From positions 1 to 64,000 of the forward strand of contig NZ_JAHXOZ010000012.1 of NCBI RefSeq assembly GCF_023147585.1: a stretch of DNA of 64,000 nucleotides. The letters are read 5' to 3'. The translations under genes were made by a program, and so were the position numbers. Of this stretch, positions 60,131 to 64,000 are shown piece after piece (within the stretch, counting starts at the first letter, position 1; every line of letters begins with the position of its first letter). The stretch comes from Micrococcus sp. EYE_212 (GTDB lineage Bacteria; Actinomycetota; Actinomycetes; Actinomycetales; Micrococcaceae). The notes below the pieces were generated by a model, which worked only from the letters and a program-made list of their open reading frames with translations, did no database searches and had not been told where the DNA came from.

Positions 60131-61417
60131 GTGACTGAGAACGAGTCCGTCCGGCTGAATGTCGGCGAGAAGAGCCTGGAGCTCGGCATCGAGCGCGCCA
60201 CGGCCGGCAACGACGGCATCAAGATCGCCCCGCTCCTCAAGGAGACCGGCGACGTGACCTACGACCCCGGCTTCATGAACACCGCGAACGCCAAGTCCGC
60301 CGTGACCTACATCGACGGCGACCAGGGCATCCTGCGCTACCGCGGCTACGCGATCGAGGACCTCGCGGCGAACTCCTCCTTCATGGAGGTCGCCTACCTC
60401 CTGATCTACGGCGAGCTGCCGGAGACCAAGGAGGCGCTCGCCGACTGGGAGACCAACATCCTCCGCCACAACATGGTGCACGAGGACCTGAAGATGTTCT
60501 TCAACGGCTTCCCGCGCGACGCGCACCCGATGCCGGTGCTGTCCTCCTCCGTGTCCGCCCTCTCCACGTTCTACGGCGACTCCCTGGACCCGCACGACCC
60601 GGACCAGGTGCACATCTCCACCATCCGCCTGCTGGGCAAGCTGCCGGTGCTGGCCTCCTACGCGTTCAAGAAGTCGCTCGGCCAGCCCTTCATGTACCCG
60701 CACAACAACCTGAACTACGTGGAGAACTTCCTCCGCCTGTGCTTCGGCGTGCCCGCCGAGGAGTACGAGATCGACCCGGACATGGTCAAGGCGCTCGACC
60801 TGCTCCTCATGCTGCACGCGGACCACGAGCAGAACGCCTCCACCTCCACGGTGCGCCTCGTCGGCTCCACCGAGGCGAACCTCTTCGCCTCCGTCTCGGC
60901 GGGCGTCAACGCGCTGTACGGCCCGTTGCACGGCGGCGCCAACGAGGCCGTGCTGAACATGCTCCGCAAGATCCAGGCCGAGGGCACGAAGCCCGAGGAC
61001 TTCATGGAGAAGGTGAAGAACAAGGAGGACGGCGTCCGCCTGATGGGCTTCGGCCACCGCGTGTACAAGAACTACGACCCGCGCGCGAAGATCATCAAGA
61101 AGACCGCCGAGGACATCCTCGCCAAGCTCGGCGGCAACGACGAGCTCCTCGAGATCGCGCAGCGCCTCGAGGAGAAGGCCCTGGCCGACGACTACTTTGT
61201 GGAGCGCAAGCTCTACCCGAACGTCGACTTCTACACCGGCGTGATCTACAAGGCCATGGGCTTCCCGGAGAAGATGTTCACCGTCCTCTTCGCCCTGGGC
61301 CGCCTGCCCGGGTGGATCGCCCAGTGGCGCGAGCTCATGGAGGATCCGGCCACCAAGATCGGCCGTCCCCGCCAGATCTACGTGGGCGAGCCACTGCGCC
61401 AGTACCCGCAGCGCTGA
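60131..61417 (+). CDS. gltA: Citrate synthase (type II), 428 aa
   Basis: Condenses acetyl-CoA and oxaloacetate in the TCA cycle. GILRYRGYAIEDLAANSSFM, LLMLHADHEQNASTSTVRLV, VSAGVNALYGPLHGGANEAV, and VRLMGFGHRVYKNYDPRA include the active-site His residues (HADHEQN, GPLHGGAN, GHRVYK), and YPNVDFYTGVIYKAMG carries the catalytic Asp. A zinc-type N-terminal domain with allosteric NADH features is typical of the type II group. GAGGGAG precedes the GTG start. Confidence 0.97.
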   Translation: MTENESVRLNVGEKSLELGIERATAGNDGIKIAPLLKETGDVTYDPGFMNTANAKSAVTYIDGDQGILRYRGYAIEDLAANSSFMEVAYLLIYGELPETKEALADWETNILRHNMVHEDLKMFFNGFPRDAHPMPVLSSSVSALSTFYGDSLDPHDPDQVHISTIRLLGKLPVLASYAFKKSLGQPFMYPHNNLNYVENFLRLCFGVPAEEYEIDPDMVKALDLLLMLHADHEQNASTSTVRLVGSTEANLFASVSAGVNALYGPLHGGANEAVLNMLRKIQAEGTKPEDFMEKVKNKEDGVRLMGFGHRVYKNYDPRAKIIKKTAEDILAKLGGNDELLEIAQRLEEKALADDYFVERKLYPNVDFYTGVIYKAMGFPEKMFTVLFALGRLPGWIAQWRELMEDPATKIGRPRQIYVGEPLRQYPQR

Positions 61418-61440
61418 ACCGCACGCCCCGCTCGGGGGTC

Positions 61441-61481
61441 CGCCGGCCCGTCGTCCTCCTCGCGGAGGCGGCGGGCCGGCG
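61441..61481. terminator. Strong nested terminator after gltA
   Basis: CGCCGGCCCG (61441-61450) pairs with CGGGCCGGCG (61472-61481), enclosing CCTCC-TCGC-GGAGG (61455-61468). It lies between convergent genes (gltA and the lysozyme-like gene) and can act on both strands. Confidence 0.8.
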
Positions 61482-61507
61482 TCGTCGTCGGCGCGAACCC
61501 GCGCCGC

Positions 61508-62425
61508 TCAGAAGGTGACGCGCACGCCCTCCACCGGCGTCTGATCGATCCCGGCCTCGGCGCGGCTGACGAACCCGCCGCCGCCCGACCGCTCCCACAC
61601 GAGGTCCCCGGTCTCCACGGTGCGCACCCCGTGGGCGTCCGCGTTGACCACGGACCAGGCGGCGAGGGAGCGGGCCTCGGCATCGTCGAGGCCGCCCGTG
61701 CCGCCCGCGACCGCCACGGTCCTGCCGCTCGGCGAGTCCTCGGGCGGGCGGCTCCATGCGACGGAGGGGTGCTGGCGCGCCGCGGCGGCGAGGAAGCCCT
61801 CCGGGTCCGCGTCGCCCGGCGTGTCGAGGCGGCAGCGCAGCTTCTCGGTCCACTCGCCCGTGAGCGCGGCGGCCCAGGCGCGGGCCTCGACCTCGTGGTC
61901 CGCGTAGGCGTCCGGGTAGGCCGAGCGCTGCACCGCCTGGGCTGCCTCGGTGACGGCCATGTCCTGATAGTCCGGGGCGATGTCCTCCAGCGCGGCGAAG
62001 AACGCGTTCGCCGCGTACACCGGGTCCATGACCTCCTCCTGCGTGCCCCAGCCCTGCGAGGGGCGCTGCTGGAACACGCCGCGCGAGTCGGGGCCGGCCC
62101 GGTCCCCGTGGTCGAGGGCCCGCAGGCCCGACTCCTGGATGCCGGTGGCGATCCCGATCGTGGCCGCGCGCGGCGGCAGCCCGCGCTCCTGCGCGGTCGC
62201 GGCGATCACGCCCGCGACGGCGGCGCGGTCCGGGGAGAGGCGGTGGTGCGCGCCGTCGTCGGTGATCACGAGGCACACCTCCGGGCCGAGCAACGGGCCG
62301 TGGCCGGCCTCCGAGGCCCACCACGCGCCCGCCCCGAGGCCGCCGAGCACGAGCACGCCCGTGGCCGTGACAAGGGCGCGCCGCGCCAGGGACGGCCGGC
62401 GGCGCGGAGCGGCAGGGGCGCTCAT
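61508..62425 (-). CDS. Membrane-anchored protein with lysozyme/transglycosylase-like region, 305 aa
   Basis: A short basic N-terminus (APRRRPSLARRALVTATGVL) leads into a membrane helix or uncleaved signal near residues 15-45. The external part begins ITDDGAHHRLSPDRAAVAGV and contains TIGIATGIQESGLRALDHGD, SRGVFQQRPSQGWGTQEEVM and AYPDAYADHEVEARAWAAAL. The IQESG, GVFQQRP and YADHE features are those of a lysozyme-like fold found in actinobacterial wall-associated proteins. Such genes are sometimes named 'heavy metal transporter', without good basis. Likely peptidoglycan binding or cleavage (inference). It is followed by nothing on its strand; its ATG is 2 nt from the dapD stop. Confidence 0.75.
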   Translation of the reverse strand: MSAPAAPRRRPSLARRALVTATGVLVLGGLGAGAWWASEAGHGPLLGPEVCLVITDDGAHHRLSPDRAAVAGVIAATAQERGLPPRAATIGIATGIQESGLRALDHGDRAGPDSRGVFQQRPSQGWGTQEEVMDPVYAANAFFAALEDIAPDYQDMAVTEAAQAVQRSAYPDAYADHEVEARAWAAALTGEWTEKLRCRLDTPGDADPEGFLAAAARQHPSVAWSRPPEDSPSGRTVAVAGGTGGLDDAEARSLAAWSVVNADAHGVRTVETGDLVWERSGGGGFVSRAEAGIDQTPVEGVRVTF

Positions 62426-62427
62426 GG

Positions 62428-63429
62428 TCAGCCGTTCGCGTGCAGCGCGGCGTTCAGCTCCACCGTGCGCCCGGCGCGCGGCAGGGCCTCGACGGCGCCC
62501 GTGCCCGAGTGGCGGCGGAAGAGCAGGTTCGGGACGCCGGAGAGGTCCACGGCCTTCACGACGGCGGGCTCCTCGCCCTCGCGGAGCACCGTGACGCGCG
62601 TGCCGGCCGTGACGTAGAGACCGGCCTCCACCACGCAGTCGTCGCCGATCGAGATGCCGACGCCCGAGTTCGCGCCGAGCAGCACGTGCTCGCCGATCAC
62701 GATCCTCTGGGTGCCGCCGCCGGAGAGGGTGCCCATGATGGAGACGCCACCGCCGAGGTCGGAGCCGTCGCCGACCACGACGCCGGCCGAGATGCGGCCC
62801 TCGACCATGGAGTGGCCCAGCGTGCCGGCGTTGAAGTTCACGAAGCCCTCGTGCATGACGGTGGTGCCCTCGGCGAGGTGCGCGCCGAGGCGGACGCGGT
62901 CGGCGTCGCCGATGCGCACGCCGCTGGGCACGACATAGTCCGTCATGCGGGGGAACTTGTCCACGCCGTGCACGGTGACGGAGCCGCGGGCGCGCAGCTT
63001 CGCGCGGGTCAGCTCGAAGCCGTCCACGGCGCACGGGCCGTGATTGGTCCACACGACGTTGGCCAACAGGCCGAACACGCCGTCGAGGTTGAGCTCGTTC
63101 GGGCGGACGAGGCGGTGGGAGAGCGCATGCAGGCGCAGCCACGCGTCCTCGGGGGAGGCGGGGGCGGCGTCCAGGTCGACCTCGAGGGCGACGACGGACT
63201 GCGTGGTGCCGCGGTCGGCGTCGTCCGTGGCGAGGCCGTCCAGCATGCCGCCGACGGAGGCGTCCGCCGAAGCGAGCGGCCCGGCGACGGGCGCGGGGAA
63301 CCACACGTCCAGCACCGTGCCGTCAGCGGCACGGGTGGCCAGGCCATGGCCGGCCACGAGGCGGGCGGAGCCGGAGGGGGCGGTCGAGGCGGTCGAGGCG
63401 GGGGACGGGTGTGCGGCGGTCTCGGTCAT
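62428..63429 (-). CDS. dapD: Tetrahydrodipicolinate N-succinyltransferase DapD, 333 aa
   Basis: Transfers succinyl from succinyl-CoA in the lysine/diaminopimelate pathway. The left-handed beta-helix hexapeptide repeats are visible ([60 protein letters not shown]), with [18 protein letters not shown] containing the active-site region. N-terminal [19 protein letters not shown] and [20 protein letters not shown] are typical of the actinobacterial form. A TAGGCT box 6 nt before the ATG implies a leaderless mRNA. Divergent from dapE. Confidence 0.96.
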   Translation of the reverse strand: MTETAAHPSPASTASTAPSGSARLVAGHGLATRAADGTVLDVWFPAPVAGPLASADASVGGMLDGLATDDADRGTTQSVVALEVDLDAAPASPEDAWLRLHALSHRLVRPNELNLDGVFGLLANVVWTNHGPCAVDGFELTRAKLRARGSVTVHGVDKFPRMTDYVVPSGVRIGDADRVRLGAHLAEGTTVMHEGFVNFNAGTLGHSMVEGRISAGVVVGDGSDLGGGVSIMGTLSGGGTQRIVIGEHVLLGANSGVGISIGDDCVVEAGLYVTAGTRVTVLREGEEPAVVKAVDLSGVPNLLFRRHSGTGAVEALPRAGRTVELNAALHANG

Positions 63430-63435
63430 GGGCCC

Positions 63436-63441
63436 AGCCTA
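63436..63441 (-). promoter_or_regulatory. -10 box of a leaderless promoter (dapD)
   Basis: Minus-strand TAGGCT, 6 nt, ATG at 63427-63429. The dapE -10 is only 46 nt away on the other strand. Confidence 0.5.
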
Positions 63442-63486
63442 CCGATCGGGCCCCGCCGGACCCGGGGCGGGGGCCGACCGCGTCCG

Positions 63487-63492
63487 TAGACT
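63487..63492 (+). promoter_or_regulatory. -10 box of a leaderless promoter (dapE)
   Basis: TAGACT, 7 nt, ATG at 63500. Confidence 0.5.
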
Positions 63493-63499
63493 GGACGCC

Positions 63500-64000
63500 A
63501 TGACAGCCCTCGACGCCGCCCCCGCACTCTCGGACCTCACCGCCGCCGACCTGGACGTCGCGGAGCTGACCGCCACCCTGCTGGACATCCGCTCGGTCTC
63601 GGGGGAGGAGCGGCCGCTCGCCGACGCGGTGGAGACCGCCCTGCGCGGGCTCGGAGGCCTCGACGTGCGCCGCCTCGGCGACACCGTCGTCGCCCGCACC
63701 GAGCTGGGCCGGGACACCCGCGTGATCCTCGCCGGACACCTGGACACGGTGCCGTTGCCGACCGTCCCGGGTTCGCGCGGCACCGTGCCGAGCGCGTGGG
63801 ACGGGGATACGCTCTACGGCCGCGGTGCGGTGGACATGAAGTCCGGGGTGGCGGTGCAGCTCGCCCTCGCCGGCCGCTTCGGCGGCGGCACGGACGCGCC
63901 GGGCGCACAGGCCCCCGTGCACGACGTGACCTGGGTGTTCTACGACAACGAGGAGGTCGCCTCGCATCTCTCCGGCCTCGGCCGCGTGGTCCGCGAGGCC
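63500..64000 (+). CDS. dapE: Succinyl-diaminopimelate desuccinylase DapE, N-terminal part (cut by window edge)
   Basis: A zinc amidohydrolase that removes succinate from N-succinyl-diaminopimelate. The 167 codons present include VILAGHLDTVPLP (metal His/Asp), LYGRGAVDMKSGVAVQLAL (metal Asp) and VTWVFYDNEEVASHLSGLGR with the catalytic and metal Glu pair. M20A family. No stop is reached in the window; the C-terminal half of the lid and metal domain is missing only because of the edge. With dapC and dapD it covers three steps of the succinylase route. Confidence 0.95.
   Translation, partial: MTALDAAPALSDLTAADLDVAELTATLLDIRSVSGEERPLADAVETALRGLGGLDVRRLGDTVVARTELGRDTRVILAGHLDTVPLPTVPGSRGTVPSAWDGDTLYGRGAVDMKSGVAVQLALAGRFGGGTDAPGAQAPVHDVTWVFYDNEEVASHLSGLGRVVREA

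Noticed and set aside
61508-62425. Heavy-metal transporter
   Set aside because: Only one membrane segment and no metal-binding motif; the lysozyme-like motifs describe it better.

Overview
The window is very GC-rich, with strong G/C preference at third codon positions, and has gene families typical of Actinobacteria: the MSMEG_4193/DUF3090/SCO1664 operon, a solo family-A polymerase with an exonuclease-like N-terminus, DapC/DapD/DapE, 7Fe-type ferredoxin A and AbgT. Protein similarities and gene content suggest Micrococcaceae, most likely a Micrococcus luteus-like chromosome. That placement is inference; no rRNA or tRNA is visible.

Region 1 (1-4560) is an accessory island. An IS3-family element enters from the left edge and interrupts a type I restriction hsdR gene exactly at its Walker B box. 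It is followed by a 56-codon Cys/His-rich ORF and a clearly AT-richer OLD-family ATPase/TOPRIM nuclease, a probable phage-defence gene. The island ends in a degraded copy of a SCO1664-family gene whose intact version lies 4.5 kb downstream. Region 2 (4565-10814) carries glycerate kinase with a GntP-type permease, a yefM-yoeB toxin-antitoxin pair with a palindromic operator, a Mug-type DNA glycosylase copy with a 35-residue internal deletion, a broken lipoprotein gene, and the three-gene SCO1664/DUF3090/phosphomutase operon.

Region 3 (10846-21122) is rich in oxidative-stress functions. A four-gene operon (catalase-like haem protein, unknown 231-aa protein, DyP peroxidase, unknown 128-aa protein) diverges from a TetR regulator across a palindromic operator. 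Then come PiT phosphate transport, a DJ-1/PfpI protein, an MDR oxidoreductase, an alpha/beta hydrolase, and ohrR/ohr/DoxX-like genes. Region 4 (21185-33107) has an M20 amidohydrolase plus AbgT importer, an acetate CoA-transferase, the full-length Mug, a DUF4921 HIT-like protein preceded by a hexanucleotide repeat, an ABC1 kinase, a serine hydrolase, a CDF metal exporter and the ArfB ribosome-rescue factor. Region 5 (33108-48949) mixes a lipoprotein, a truncated PhnA, the exonuclease/polymerase, a DAACS symporter, PhoD, a sugar porter, a hydrolase, DUF808, a 5'-truncated ferritin, PACE efflux, patatin, thiol peroxidase, an HtrA-like protease, a ZIP transporter and a phytoene-desaturase-like oxidoreductase.

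Region 6 (49153-64000) is a peptide ABC importer operon (lipoprotein SBP, two permeases, double ATPase), typA, a small membrane protein, fdxA, dapC, citrate synthase, a membrane-anchored lysozyme-like protein, dapD and the start of dapE. Three diaminopimelate/lysine genes thus lie within 5 kb.

Two genome-style patterns stand out. Many genes have a TANNNT -10 box only 6-8 nt before the start codon, implying leaderless mRNAs. The window also holds several decayed or truncated gene copies (hsdR, SCO1664 fragment, mug paralogue, lipoprotein, nitrobindin-like, PhnA, ferritin). No CRISPR array was seen. I found no convincing wholly new system. The best candidates for new biology are the solo OLD nuclease and the TetR-controlled catalase-like/DyP operon.
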